From: Neisseriaceae bacterium
GTDB taxonomy: Bacteria > Pseudomonadota > Gammaproteobacteria > Burkholderiales > Neisseriaceae
Length of the DNA: 37,728 bases
NCBI GenBank assembly: GCA_017934045.1
Contig: JAGBKK010000043.1
Location: 1 to 37,728, forward strand
Reading direction: 5' to 3'
A program made the translations under genes and the position numbers. Below are positions 1 to 7,030 of this stretch, in pieces. How positions within the stretch are numbered: the first letter of the stretch is position 1; the number at the start of each line of letters is the position of its first letter. The notes beneath the pieces were generated by a model. That model made no database searches. It was not told the DNA's origin and saw nothing but the letters and a program-made list of their open reading frames with translations.

Positions 1-144
1 ATATATATCAATAAGTTGCAATAAATAATGCTTAATTATATAGCATAGATTAAGTGGTGATTTTAACCATAGAATCATTAGTTTTTTTAAAGTTTAATAT
101 GAATGCAAACTTAAAAATGAAAATTTTTTATCAAAAATCGACAC

Positions 145-175
145 AGAAAAAGGCTTTCAGGCAGCCTTTTCTTTG
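145..175. terminator. DUS-derived hairpin, probable terminator
   Basis: AGAAAAAGGCT and AGCCTTTTCT pair around a short loop, with A-rich and T-rich flanks. The hairpin holds a one-sided uptake sequence (TTCAGGCAGCCT at 156-167, reading AGGCTGCCTGAA on the minus strand). It could terminate ubiB transcripts, but the repeat elements lie in between, so this is tentative. Confidence 0.4.
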
Positions 176-187
176 CGATAGCGTAAA

Positions 188-232
188 TTTAGAGCAAAAA
201 CAGACAAGGCGATGAGCCACAGACATTAGTGA
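188..232. repeat. Correia-like element fragment
   Basis: Read on the minus strand, this stretch runs CACTAATG, TCTGTGGC, TCATCGCCTTGTCTG, TTTTTGCTC. That resembles the end of Neisseria Correia elements (CTGTCTGCGGC...TCGCCTTGTCC...). It abuts the more complete element at 236-344, so the two may be remains of a nested or tandem insertion. The match is by eye and imperfect. Confidence 0.4.
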
Positions 233-235
233 AAA

Positions 236-344
236 TATAGTTGATAAACTTCAAAAGAATAACAGGCAACTTTGCCTGCGACAGTATGAATAATACGGCA
301 AGGCTCGGCAGACACATTAGTGTTTTGAAGTGTAACAACTAATA
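236..344. repeat. Correia-like inverted-repeat element, diverged copy
   Basis: The left end TATAGTTGATAAACTTC is mirrored at the right by GAAGTGTAACAACTAATA. The core, read on the minus strand, contains CCTTGCCGTATTATTCATAC, shared with the elements at 4869-4974, 24177-24282 and 25115-25190. It has more mismatches than the 4869 and 24177 copies. There is no coding capacity. Confidence 0.6.
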
Positions 345-389
345 ATATGCAAAAAAAACAACGCATTATTAAATGGAAAGATTTTTGGA

Positions 390-1928
390 CTATACACTCA
401 CCCAAATTAACAACCCCAACAAAATCAGCCAACAAATCAGTGTTAAACCAATCAGTTGTGTTTGCCGTTTTTGGGTTTGGACGAGTTGGGCGAGTTCTTT
501 TTTGAATAAAGCTCGGTCATCGTCCAACGCGTTATTCAGACGGCGTGGCAAGGCGGGGAGTATTCTTGCCCAGTCGGGGGCTTCTTTTTTAATGTTTTGC
601 CACAGGGCTTTGAGACCCACTTGTTCTTTCATCCACTGCGTCAAAAACGGCTTGGCGGTTGCCCATAAGTCTAAATCAGGGTCTAATTGTCTGCCCAAAC
701 CTTCGATATTTAACATGGTTTTTTGTAACAGAACCAACTGTGGTTGAATTTCCACATTAAAGCGGCGGCTGGTTTCAAACAAACGCATTAACACCATACC
801 AAACGAAATTTGCGACAGTGGTTTATTGAAAATCGGCTCGCATACCGTGCGAACGGCGGCTTCCAACTCTTCCGCTCTGGTATCTTCTGGCACCCAGCCT
901 GATTCAATGTGGGCAGTGGCGACGCGTTTGTAATCGCGATTGAAAAACGCCAAAAAGTTAATCGCCAAATAGCGTTTGTCGTAGTCGGTCAAACTGCCGA
1001 CAATGCCGAAATCCAAAGCAATGTAGCGGCCGTCATCGGCGACAAAAATATTGCCAGGGTGCATATCGGCGTGGAAAAAACCGTTTTGAAATACTTGGGT
1101 AAAGAAAATCTCCACACCTGCTTTGGACAATTTTTTTAAGTCTATCCCTTTGTTTTTTAAGGTTTCTATATCCGAAATGGGCGTGCCGTCCATCCATTCA
1201 AGCGTTAGCACTTCGCGTGAAGTTTTGTCGAAATAAACATCAGGTACGATGACTAATTTGCTGTCTTTGAATTGTCGCCCAATTTGTGCGGCGTTGGCGG
1301 CTTCGTTCATTAAATCGATTTCGTCATGCAAGTATTTATCGAACTCGGCGACCACTTCTCTGGGTTTTAAGCGTTTACCGTCAGGCAGCAATTTCTGCAC
1401 AAAATTTGCCCCCATTTTCATCAAGGCTAAATCTTTTTCAATCACCTTACGAATATTCGGACGCAAAACTTTAACCGCAACTTTTTTACCTTTTTGTCCG
1501 TTATTATCAAATAGATAGGCTTTATGCACTTGGGCGATGGACGCACTGGCAACAGGCGTTTCATCAAATTCGGCATAAATTTCGCCAATGGCTTTGCCAA
1601 ACTCGTTTTCAATCGTCTGAATGGCAATCGCACCGTCAAACGGCGGCACATTGTCTTGTAATTGAGCCAACTCTTTGGCATAAGCAGGCGACAAAACATC
1701 AGGACGCGTGGATAACACTTGCCCAAATTTGACAAAAATTGGTCCCAAATGCTCCAACGCCATTCGTACGCGTTCAGGCAGGGGAATAGCTCGCATTTTG
1801 CGTGGCACAGGCACAAAATGCGTGAAAAAACGCAAAAATTTTGACTTTAACGGCAAACGAATTAAATCCGCCAAACCGTAGGCATAAACAGTGTGCAAAA
1901 TGGCAAAAAAACGCGTAATGGACTTCAT
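390..1928 (-). CDS. ubiB: UbiB, ABC1/ADCK-type atypical kinase for ubiquinone biosynthesis
   Basis: A 512-aa protein of the UbiB family, needed for coenzyme Q synthesis; family members are membrane-associated and have ATPase activity, and the exact reaction is not settled. The signature KxGQ region (VKFGQVLSTRPDVLSP) is near residue 67, the alanine-rich ATP loop (PVASASIAQVHKA) near 125, the lysine of VAVKVLRP near 153, and the catalytic-type stretch HADMHPGN with ALDFG near 288-308. The last 25 residues form one hydrophobic anchor segment. Length is normal for the family. It is monocistronic here: a DUS and a short gap separate its start from the thioredoxin gene behind it. Confidence in the family is high. 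Confidence 0.95.
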   Translation of the reverse strand: MKSITRFFAILHTVYAYGLADLIRLPLKSKFLRFFTHFVPVPRKMRAIPLPERVRMALEHLGPIFVKFGQVLSTRPDVLSPAYAKELAQLQDNVPPFDGAIAIQTIENEFGKAIGEIYAEFDETPVASASIAQVHKAYLFDNNGQKGKKVAVKVLRPNIRKVIEKDLALMKMGANFVQKLLPDGKRLKPREVVAEFDKYLHDEIDLMNEAANAAQIGRQFKDSKLVIVPDVYFDKTSREVLTLEWMDGTPISDIETLKNKGIDLKKLSKAGVEIFFTQVFQNGFFHADMHPGNIFVADDGRYIALDFGIVGSLTDYDKRYLAINFLAFFNRDYKRVATAHIESGWVPEDTRAEELEAAVRTVCEPIFNKPLSQISFGMVLMRLFETSRRFNVEIQPQLVLLQKTMLNIEGLGRQLDPDLDLWATAKPFLTQWMKEQVGLKALWQNIKKEAPDWARILPALPRRLNNALDDDRALFKKELAQLVQTQKRQTQLIGLTLICWLILLGLLIWVSV

Positions 1929-2005
1929 AAAACTAATTTCAGGCTGCCTGAATAAAAGCGTTATTTTAACGAAAATTTTGACGGTAAATTTTCAAAAATA
2001 AATGC

Positions 2006-2482
2006 TTATTGATTTTTGCATTTTTTCTTTGCATTTTCAATACCTTGTGCTAATTGCTCAGTGCTAACCACACCAAAAAAAGGCTGCCTGAAACCACATT
2101 TAGGAGCGTCAATCACGGTATAAGGTATGCCACCTGTTGCATTACCAAAGCGTTGCATAATGCTTTCGGTATCGTCTGAATGGTAACGAATGGGATAATG
2201 AATGGGCGTAGTTTGTAAAAATTTTTCAATATTTTCAGGTGGATCCAAGGCAATACCGATGACACCAATTTCAGGATGCGTTTGATGAAAATCAGACAAA
2301 ACGGGCATTTCTTGCCGACACGGTTCGCACCAAGTCGCCCATAAATTCACAATATTGATTTCTGGGTGAGGCAAAGCTTCATTGCTGTTATATGCTTGAA
2401 ATGGCACAGTTTTTTCAGGTGAGCAAGCAGCACAAACAAACATAACAACACAAGTTAAAGAGATAATAACAGTTCGCATCAT
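2006..2482 (-). CDS. TlpA/ResA-type thioredoxin-fold lipoprotein
   Basis: A 158-aa exported protein-disulfide oxidoreductase. The chosen start (2482) gives MMRTVIISL..., a short signal peptide with lipobox VCAAC, so it is probably anchored in the cell envelope. A GGA motif lies about 8 bases upstream. A longer frame to 2569 would bury the signal. The active-site CxxC is in NLWATWCEPCRQEMP and the conserved cis-proline is in GGIPYTV, both typical of the TlpA/ResA/DsbE group. A probable role is reducing envelope disulfides, for example in cytochrome c maturation, but nothing adjacent confirms the substrate. A one-sided DUS at 2081 encodes FRQP near the C terminus. It is divergent from thiL across 103 bases. 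Confidence 0.85.
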   Translation of the reverse strand: MMRTVIISLTCVVMFVCAACSPEKTVPFQAYNSNEALPHPEINIVNLWATWCEPCRQEMPVLSDFHQTHPEIGVIGIALDPPENIEKFLQTTPIHYPIRYHSDDTESIMQRFGNATGGIPYTVIDAPKCGFRQPFFGVVSTEQLAQGIENAKKKCKNQ

Positions 2483-2585
2483 TTTGGATTCCATAAAATA
2501 ATTGTTTATATCATATTTTGTTGATAGATAATGTTTTTTTATCGTAAAATCAACAGTCACACAAAGCATTTAATACTTGCAAATC
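2483..2585. promoter_or_regulatory. Divergent promoter region, TlpA-like gene / thiL
   Basis: This 103-base AT-rich gap separates two divergent genes, so both promoters should lie here. I cannot assign -35/-10 pairs with confidence. thiL has no clear Shine-Dalgarno; the minus-strand gene has a weak GGAA. Confidence 0.4.
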
Positions 2586-3572
2586 ATGAACGAATTTGAC
2601 TTTATTCGCCACTATTTATCATCAAACAATACTGATGATGAATTATTACACGGCATTGGTGATGACGCGGCGGTTGTGCGATTTTCCCCTGATTTTGATT
2701 ATCATATTTCTACCGATATGTTAATTGCAGGGCGGCATTTTTTTCGCGATATTGCCCCTGATGATTTAGCCTATCGTATTTTGGCAGTGAATATATCCGA
2801 TATGGCAGCAATGGGGGCAACGCCTAAATATATTTTATTATCGGCAGGATTGCCAAAATTAGATAAAAAATGGTTGGATTTATTTTTTGCGTCTTTACAA
2901 AAAGTATTAAAAGAATATCACATCAAATTGATTGGTGGTGATACCGTTAAAGGCGATTTTGTTTTTAATATTACCATTATTGGTGAAACCCCAAAAGGTT
3001 TAGGCTTAAAACGCAATGGAGCAAACGAGGGTGATGATATTTGGGTGTCAGGTAAATTGGGTTTAGCGGCAGCGGGTTTGGCATTAGAAAAACAAAAACA
3101 CAATCAAAATAATTCTTTCAGGCTGCCTGAAAAAATCAAACAACAATGTATCAAACAATTTTTACGCCCCACGCCACGCATTGAATTGGGCAAAGAATTA
3201 TTAACAATGGCTCATTCAGCGATTGATATTTCTGATGGCTTATTGCAGGATTTAGGACATATTTTGCAACAATCACAAAAAAGTGCGGTTATTTATTTTG
3301 ATCAAATTCCGTCTTTATCGGAATTAAAATCTTGTGCTGATTATCCGCAATGGATTTTATCTGGCGGTGATGATTATGAATTACTTTTTACCGCAGATAC
3401 CACAAAATCGGCACAAATTGAAGAAATTGCTTATGAATGCTGTATTCCTGTACATAAAATCGGTACAATTATTCAACAGGACGAAAGCGTTTTATATCGT
3501 GTTTTTGAATGCGAAAATGGTCGAGAAATTCAAATTAAAAATTCAGGTTTTGACCATTTTACCGATGATTAG
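2586..3572 (+). CDS. thiL: Thiamine-monophosphate kinase
   Basis: A 328-aa cytosolic enzyme that phosphorylates thiamine monophosphate to thiamine diphosphate with ATP, the last step of vitamin B1 cofactor synthesis. The N terminus MNEFDFIRHYL and the Mg/ATP-binding runs GIGDDAAVV (near residue 22), STDMLIAGRHF, GGDTVKGDF and ISDGLLQDLGH match ThiL and the wider PurM-like fold. The ATG at 2586 is preferred to the TTG at 2577 because it gives the family-type N terminus. A DUS at 3117 encodes FRLPE within a probable surface loop. It heads a run with pgpA (8-base gap) and slyD; thiL-pgpA adjacency is common in proteobacteria. Confidence 0.95.
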   Translation: MNEFDFIRHYLSSNNTDDELLHGIGDDAAVVRFSPDFDYHISTDMLIAGRHFFRDIAPDDLAYRILAVNISDMAAMGATPKYILLSAGLPKLDKKWLDLFFASLQKVLKEYHIKLIGGDTVKGDFVFNITIIGETPKGLGLKRNGANEGDDIWVSGKLGLAAAGLALEKQKHNQNNSFRLPEKIKQQCIKQFLRPTPRIELGKELLTMAHSAIDISDGLLQDLGHILQQSQKSAVIYFDQIPSLSELKSCADYPQWILSGGDDYELLFTADTTKSAQIEEIAYECCIPVHKIGTIIQQDESVLYRVFECENGREIQIKNSGFDHFTDD

Positions 3573-3580
3573 GAGTTGCT

Positions 3581-4114
3581 ATGTTCGCAGATGACGAAGA
3601 CTTCACCCCTGTTAATCCCAATTTTGAATGGCTTGCTGAAAACCCAATTTGCTTTGTGGGCTTTGGTTTTGGCTCGGGCTTATCGCCCAAAGCCCCTGGT
3701 ACGGCTGGCACGGCGGTGGCTGTGCTTTTAGCTGCTTTGCTTATGTGGATTTTCCATTTTCCCGAATGGTGTTTGATTGTGTTTGGCGTGTTGCTGTTTC
3801 CTGTGGGCGTGTGGGTGTGTAACGAGTGCGAAAAACGCTTGCGGCGACACGATTACGGCGGCGTAGTGTTTGACGAAATCGGAGCTATACTGTTGATTTT
3901 GGGCTTTGTGCCGTTTAATCTTTTTTACTGGCTGGCTGCTTTTGCCCTGTTCCGCTTTTTTGATGCCGTCAAGCCTTATCCAGTCAGTTATTTTGATAAA
4001 AATGTGCAAGGCGGTTTAGGCACAATGTTAGACGATTATGTGGCAGCCGTGTTGTGTATTATTCCGTTGGTTGCGGTACAATATGGATTAAAATTTATTC
4101 AAGGAGCAAGTTAA
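3581..4114 (+). CDS. pgpA: Phosphatidylglycerophosphatase A
   Basis: A 177-aa inner-membrane enzyme that dephosphorylates phosphatidylglycerol phosphate to phosphatidylglycerol. The family signature GSGLSPKAPGTAGT is near residues 32-45 and the acidic motif VVFDEIGAI near 97. Several hydrophobic segments follow (AVAVLLAALLMWIF, CLIVFGVLLFPVGVWV, LLILGFVPFNLFYWLAAFALF and a C-terminal one), as expected. AGGAG at 3572-3576 precedes the ATG. The stop codon overlaps the slyD start (TAATG at 4112-4116), so translational coupling is likely. Confidence 0.94.
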   Translation: MFADDEDFTPVNPNFEWLAENPICFVGFGFGSGLSPKAPGTAGTAVAVLLAALLMWIFHFPEWCLIVFGVLLFPVGVWVCNECEKRLRRHDYGGVVFDEIGAILLILGFVPFNLFYWLAAFALFRFFDAVKPYPVSYFDKNVQGGLGTMLDDYVAAVLCIIPLVAVQYGLKFIQGAS

Positions 4115-4590
4115 TGGCAATCGAAAAAAACACTGTGGTTTCATTGTCTTACAAAATGTATGACGAAAAAAACAATTTAATCGACCAAACCGTTGATGAG
4201 CCAATGGTGTATTTACACGGCGGTTATGACGGCATTTTTCCTGTGGTTGAAGAAGCCTTGCACGGCAAGAATATCGGCGACACAATCGATATACACTTAT
4301 CGGTGGAAGACGCATTCGGCGAAATCGACCCTGATTTAATCCGTATGGAAGACATTAACAATCTGCCTGAACCGCCCAAAGTGGGTATGTTTTTTGAAGG
4401 CGAAGACGCAGACGGCGAAGTCGGCTTATACTGCGTAACCGATATTGCAGACGGCAAAGCGGTGTTGGACGGCAATCATCCGTTTGCAGGAATGAAAATC
4501 CGTTTTACCGCCGAAGTGCTGGCTGTGCGTCCTGCAACAAACGAAGAACTCTCCCACGGACACGCCCATTCGGCAGGGCATCATCATTAA
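4114..4590 (+). CDS. slyD: FKBP-type peptidyl-prolyl isomerase, SlyD-like
   Basis: A 158-aa cytosolic prolyl isomerase and chaperone of the SlyD branch of FKBPs. It begins MAIEKNTVVSLSYKMYDE and has the discontinuous FKBP domain (VYLHGGYDGIFPVVEEALHGK near residues 36-55; NHPFAGMKIRFTAEVLAVR near 122-140). The insert-in-flap chaperone domain lies between, including EDAFGEIDPDLI. The C terminus is a short His-rich tail (HGHAHSAGHHH), a likely nickel/zinc-binding tail much shorter than in E. coli SlyD. AAGGAG at 4101-4106 supports the start, whose A is the last base of the pgpA stop. Last gene of the thiL-pgpA-slyD run. Confidence 0.92.
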   Translation: MAIEKNTVVSLSYKMYDEKNNLIDQTVDEPMVYLHGGYDGIFPVVEEALHGKNIGDTIDIHLSVEDAFGEIDPDLIRMEDINNLPEPPKVGMFFEGEDADGEVGLYCVTDIADGKAVLDGNHPFAGMKIRFTAEVLAVRPATNEELSHGHAHSAGHHH

Positions 4591-4602
4591 ATAAGGTGTT
4601 GT

Positions 4603-4622
4603 GTGGGCAACTTATTGCCCAC
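4603..4622. repeat. GTGGGCAA/TTGCCCAC hairpin
   Basis: A perfect 8-bp inverted repeat 12 bases after the slyD stop, followed by CGCTGAACGGACAA. Related hairpins lie at 22293-22310, 22365-22382 and 35924-35943. The downstream CGCTGAACG-ACAA also follows the poly-G tract at 22791. It lacks a T-run, so it is a dispersed repeat or transcript-end stabiliser rather than a classical terminator. Confidence 0.55.
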
Positions 4623-4660
4623 GCTGAACGGACAACATATAGTCAGTTCATACCCAAAGA

Positions 4661-4790
4661 AGCCCCTGCAAAACTCGTCATTCTGAATTTTCCGTAGAAA
4701 AACGAAGAATCTCAACTTATTGTTTTACAATAAGATTCTTCGCCACGCTCAAAATGATGAATGATGAAAAAGTAGGTTTTGCAGGGGGCT
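4661..4790. mobile_element. MITE-like element with CCCCTGCAAAAC termini, copy 1
   Basis: A 130-bp element bounded by AGCCCCTGCAAAAC and GTTTTGCAGGGGGCT. The interior contains a second imperfect inverted repeat around AAGAATCTCAACTTATTG/CAATAAGATTCTT. The element at 25207-25338 is the same family in opposite orientation. It has no coding capacity, so it would need a transposase from elsewhere. The ends resemble IS5-group termini I recall from Neisseria (GAGACCTTTGCAAAA), which is an inference. Confidence 0.7.
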
Positions 4791-4807
4791 ATTTTTGCAT
4801 AAATAAA

Positions 4808-4839
4808 AAAACCTTTCAGGCAGCCTGAAAGGTTTTTTT
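4808..4839. terminator. Bidirectional terminator built on a DUS palindrome
   Basis: AAAACCTTTCAGGC and GCCTGAAAGGTTTT pair almost perfectly around one base, followed by a T-run on each strand. The stem contains a complete DUS (4815-4829). It sits between convergent slyD and dedA and can stop both. Confidence 0.85.
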
Positions 4840-4868
4840 ATCTATGGTTATTTGAATGGATTTGCGTA

Positions 4869-4974
4869 TATAGTCGCTAAACTTCAAAACACTAATTCGT
4901 TGGCACGCCTTGCTGTATTATCTATACTATCTGCGGCGTGCCGCCTGTTATTGTTTTGAAGTTTAACGACTATA
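4869..4974. mobile_element. Correia-like element, 106-bp copy A
   Basis: The ends TATAGTCGCTAAACTTC and GAAGTTTAACGACTATA are inverted repeats. The interior GCACGCCTTGCTGTATTA, CTATACTATCTGCGGC and GTGCCGCCTGTTA resembles the Neisseria Correia core. By eye it differs from the 24177-24282 copy at five of 106 positions, with no length difference. Its right end supplies the last codons and the TAA stop of dedA. Confidence 0.8.
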
Positions 4975-5682
4975 TTTTCTGTGATTACGGCGTTTTTTTT
5001 CTTTTCTAACCAATTCAATGATATTTTCTAAATGTTTGCGTCTTTCTAAAATTTTGGGGCGGCTTTCGCGGAAAAATTGCGTGCGGCGGTGATGACGGTA
5101 AAAATAGTATGCCAAAATAACCGCAGCAATAACCGTAAGTACAATCATAATATGTTGAAATTGATGAACTTTTTCTAATAGCCAGTTGATATTTTCTGCA
5201 CCATAATAGCCTAAATACACCCACACAGGCACGGATAGACAAGCCGCCAAGCCGTCCATGGCGAAAAATCGCCAGTAGGAGACTTTGTGGCTAATGCCAG
5301 CGGAAATGTAAATCGGCATACGCAAACCGGGCAGAAAGCGCGCCACAAACAGCACCCAGTTGCCGTATTTGTCGAATTTTTCTTGTACGCGTGCGTAACG
5401 GCGTGGGGTCATCACGCGTGCTACGGTGCGTAATTTAAGTATGCGTGGTCCCCAAATGCGTCCTGCGACAAACATTATGCCGTCTCCCATTAGCACGCCT
5501 GCCAAAGATACGGCAATCATTAAGCCTAAATCGGCGTTGCCCAAGCCCACCATTACGCCGCCTGTAATTAAGGTTATGTCTTCTGGAATCGGCACGCCTA
5601 AACCGCACAGCAACAGTACGACAAACACGGCAATATAACCGTATTTGCCAAAAAAAACCTCTAATAGTGCGAAAATATCCAT
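4963..5682 (-). CDS. DedA family membrane protein
   Basis: A 239-aa polytopic inner-membrane protein of the DedA/VTT superfamily, whose members act in lipid carrier or phospholipid flipping and membrane homeostasis. Hallmarks are GLGVPIPEDITLITGG near residues 27-42 and the RFLPGLRMPIYISAG stretch near 114-128, with several hydrophobic spans and a basic C-terminal tail. The ATG at 5682 gives the usual N terminus (MDIFALLEVFFGKYGY). The final residues YSR and the stop are encoded by the terminal repeat of the adjoining Correia-like element, so the native C terminus may have been longer or different. No close operon partner. Confidence 0.9.
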   Translation of the reverse strand: MDIFALLEVFFGKYGYIAVFVVLLLCGLGVPIPEDITLITGGVMVGLGNADLGLMIAVSLAGVLMGDGIMFVAGRIWGPRILKLRTVARVMTPRRYARVQEKFDKYGNWVLFVARFLPGLRMPIYISAGISHKVSYWRFFAMDGLAACLSVPVWVYLGYYGAENINWLLEKVHQFQHIMIVLTVIAAVILAYYFYRHHRRTQFFRESRPKILERRKHLENIIELVRKEKKRRNHRKYSR

Positions 5683-5790
5683 TTATATCAAAACTATATA
5701 TTTTGTTTTCAGGCTGCCTGAAACAAAGTTCAACGAGCGAAAGCGAAGTTAAAAATATTTAATTTACTGTAATCATTTTGTTTTTTATTA

Positions 5791-5877
5791 TCACACGGAT
5801 TGGAAACGGCTAACGCCGTTTCTTTACATTTTGTTTTTTAATAAAGAAATTGCGTTAGCAATTTCCAATCCGTGTGA
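5791..5877. repeat. 87-bp long inverted repeat (TCACACGGATTGGAAA ends)
   Basis: TCACACGGATTGGAAA at 5791-5806 is exactly mirrored by TTTCCAATCCGTGTGA at 5862-5877. Pairing continues inward through GGCTAACGCCGTTTCTTTA against TAAAGAAATTGCGTTAGC with a few mismatches, so nearly the whole element can fold into one hairpin. It is not seen elsewhere in the window. No coding capacity. Confidence 0.75.
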
Positions 5878-5944
5878 CATTTAAAATCTATCTATTCAGG
5901 CTGCCTGAATAATATTTTGCATTGTCGTTATTTTGATAGGCTAC

Positions 5945-6066
5945 CCTAAAAATTGTCTCACGACAATTTTTAGGAGATTGCCACGCCTTGCTTGGGGTTG
6001 CCACGACTGAACTTTGTTCAGTCTCGCAACAAGTGTGGTTGTAAGCCATAAATGGCTAACAACCAC
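5945..6066. repeat. Cluster of three hairpins
   Basis: Three inverted repeats follow each other: CCTAAAAATTGTC/GACAATTTTTAGG (13 bp perfect, 5945-5974), GACTGAAC/GTTCAGTC (8 bp, 6005-6023), and GTGGTTGTAAGCCAT/ATGGCTAACAACCAC (one mismatch, 6035-6066). GATTGCCACG before the second and TTGCAATGAC just after the third recall the ends of the repeats at 14138-14174 and 35841-35880. Confidence 0.6.
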
Positions 6067-6127
6067 TACTGGCTTTTGCAATGACGACAAAGGGTTTCAG
6101 GCTGCCTGAAAGCGATATTGTTCGTTT

Positions 6128-6859
6128 TTATTTAACTTTATGATACCACCCACAAGCGAGTTTATCGCCTAAATCGCAAGATTTTTGATAAAAGAATTTG
6201 GCTTTTTCTTTATCTTGTTGATTTACACCACGACCGTCTCCGTAAATAACGCCAAGATTACGACACGCTTCTGCAATATCAGCACCACAAGCCTTTTCAT
6301 ATAATGGCGTTGTTTGAGTATAATCTTTATCGTATGGCACGCCACTTTGTTCGGCTTTGTATGGGTGGCTATATATTTCGGCAACTTTAAAACAACTTTT
6401 TGCATGATCGGCAAGACAGCCTTTTTCATAATACTTGAACGCTTGGGGGTAGTTTTCAGGCATTTCTCGACCTTTTTCATATAATTCGCCAATTTCAATA
6501 CAGGCTTCTGCAAAACCGCCATCGCAGGCTTTTTCATACCACTGCATGGCTTTTTGTAAATCATGTTCGATACCGCCCCAGTGTCTGTCATATAATTGCC
6601 CACGAGCACCACATGCTTTCGCATAACCTTGATGACAAGATTGTTCAAGTAATTCAGTGGCTTTTGCATAATTATTGTCATCAACAGCCTTAACCGCTTG
6701 CTCAAATAAATCTTCTGCATTGTTTGTATTTTTTTCAACCACAGGTTCATTAGCAACCTGAATTGATTGTTCTTCAACAGGTTTGGCAACTTCTTTTTCA
6801 CCGCACGCTGTTAAAAGCAAAAAAAATGCCGTACCAATGGCTAACAATGATTTATTCAT
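6128..6859 (-). CDS. Cysteine-rich Sel1-repeat lipoprotein
   Basis: A 243-aa predicted lipoprotein. MNKSLLAIGTAFFLLLTAC is a short signal with lipobox LTAC, then a linker and five Sel1-like (SLR, TPR-related) helical repeats. Each repeat carries a CX7C pair: SCHQGYAKAC, ACDGGFAEAC, GCLADHAKSC, ACGADIAEAC and SCDLGDKLAC. This pattern is known from Hcp-type secreted Sel1 proteins, where each pair forms a disulfide, and it fits an envelope location. The ATG at 6859 sits about 8 bases after AGGA; the ATG at 6865 is the alternative. Function unknown, probably protein-protein interaction. The 5' region holds a Correia-like mini-element (6896-6966). Confidence 0.85.
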   Translation of the reverse strand: MNKSLLAIGTAFFLLLTACGEKEVAKPVEEQSIQVANEPVVEKNTNNAEDLFEQAVKAVDDNNYAKATELLEQSCHQGYAKACGARGQLYDRHWGGIEHDLQKAMQWYEKACDGGFAEACIEIGELYEKGREMPENYPQAFKYYEKGCLADHAKSCFKVAEIYSHPYKAEQSGVPYDKDYTQTTPLYEKACGADIAEACRNLGVIYGDGRGVNQQDKEKAKFFYQKSCDLGDKLACGWYHKVK

Positions 6860-6895
6860 ATTCATTTTCCTAATACAAAGTTTTGAAAGAAATAT

Positions 6896-6966
6896 TATAG
6901 TTGATTCAGAGCAAAACCAGGCAACCTTGGTTTGTCTTGCCTGTTTTTGGTCTGAATTTTGATATA
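6896..6966. mobile_element. Short Correia-like inverted-repeat element (71 bp)
   Basis: TATAGTTGATTCAGAGCAAAA at the left is mirrored by TTTTTGGTCTGAATTTTGATATA at the right, with CAGGCAA/TTGCCTG closer to the centre. It is almost all terminal repeat. Its left-end sequence also begins the truncated element at 25115. It lies 36 bases upstream of the Sel1 lipoprotein start, so it may affect that transcript. Confidence 0.65.
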
Positions 6967-7030
6967 CATAAGATATATCCAAAATCAATATTTCTATTCT
7001 TGTTCAAATTTTCAGGCTGCCTGAAACATT

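Larger units (their letters stand above)
1..389. other. Gene-free left edge (389 bp)
   Basis: No convincing gene is visible here. The first 140 bases are very AT-rich and show no recognisable motif. They are followed by a DUS-derived hairpin (145-175), a fragment resembling a Correia element end (188-232), and a diverged 109-bp inverted-repeat element (236-344). The 3' end of ubiB begins at 390. Short open frames here lack ribosome binding sites or family resemblance. Confidence 0.6.
4591..4962. other. Repeat-filled gap between convergent slyD and dedA
   Basis: These 372 bases carry no gene. In order they hold a GTGGGCAA/TTGCCCAC hairpin (4603-4622), a 130-bp element with CCCCTGCAAAAC ends (4661-4790), a DUS-based bidirectional terminator (4808-4839), and most of a 106-bp Correia-like element (4869-4974) that runs into the 3' end of dedA. 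Confidence 0.8.
5683..6127. other. Hairpin-rich 445-bp gap between dedA and the Sel1 gene
   Basis: No gene is seen. The gap contains DUS copies at 5708, 5895 and 6096, a long inverted repeat at 5791-5877 and a cluster of three strong hairpins at 5945-6066. All the structure is non-coding. Confidence 0.75.

Noticed and set aside
373-747. Plus-strand open frame of 124 codons antisense to ubiB
   Set aside because: It lies wholly over the well-supported ubiB gene, has no family resemblance and no ribosome site. The same applies to 909-1139 and 1249-1518.
1938-1952. Reading the 15-bp palindromes as operators for a transcription factor
   Set aside because: They occur inside coding regions, at gene ends and between convergent genes at high density, which fits uptake sequences rather than operators.
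2577-2585. TTG start for thiL at 2577
   Set aside because: The ATG nine bases later gives the usual ThiL N terminus; no ribosome site favours the TTG.
4869-4974. Full insertion sequence with transposase
   Set aside because: Only about 106 bp and no open frame; no transposase gene is found anywhere in the window, so these are non-autonomous repeats.
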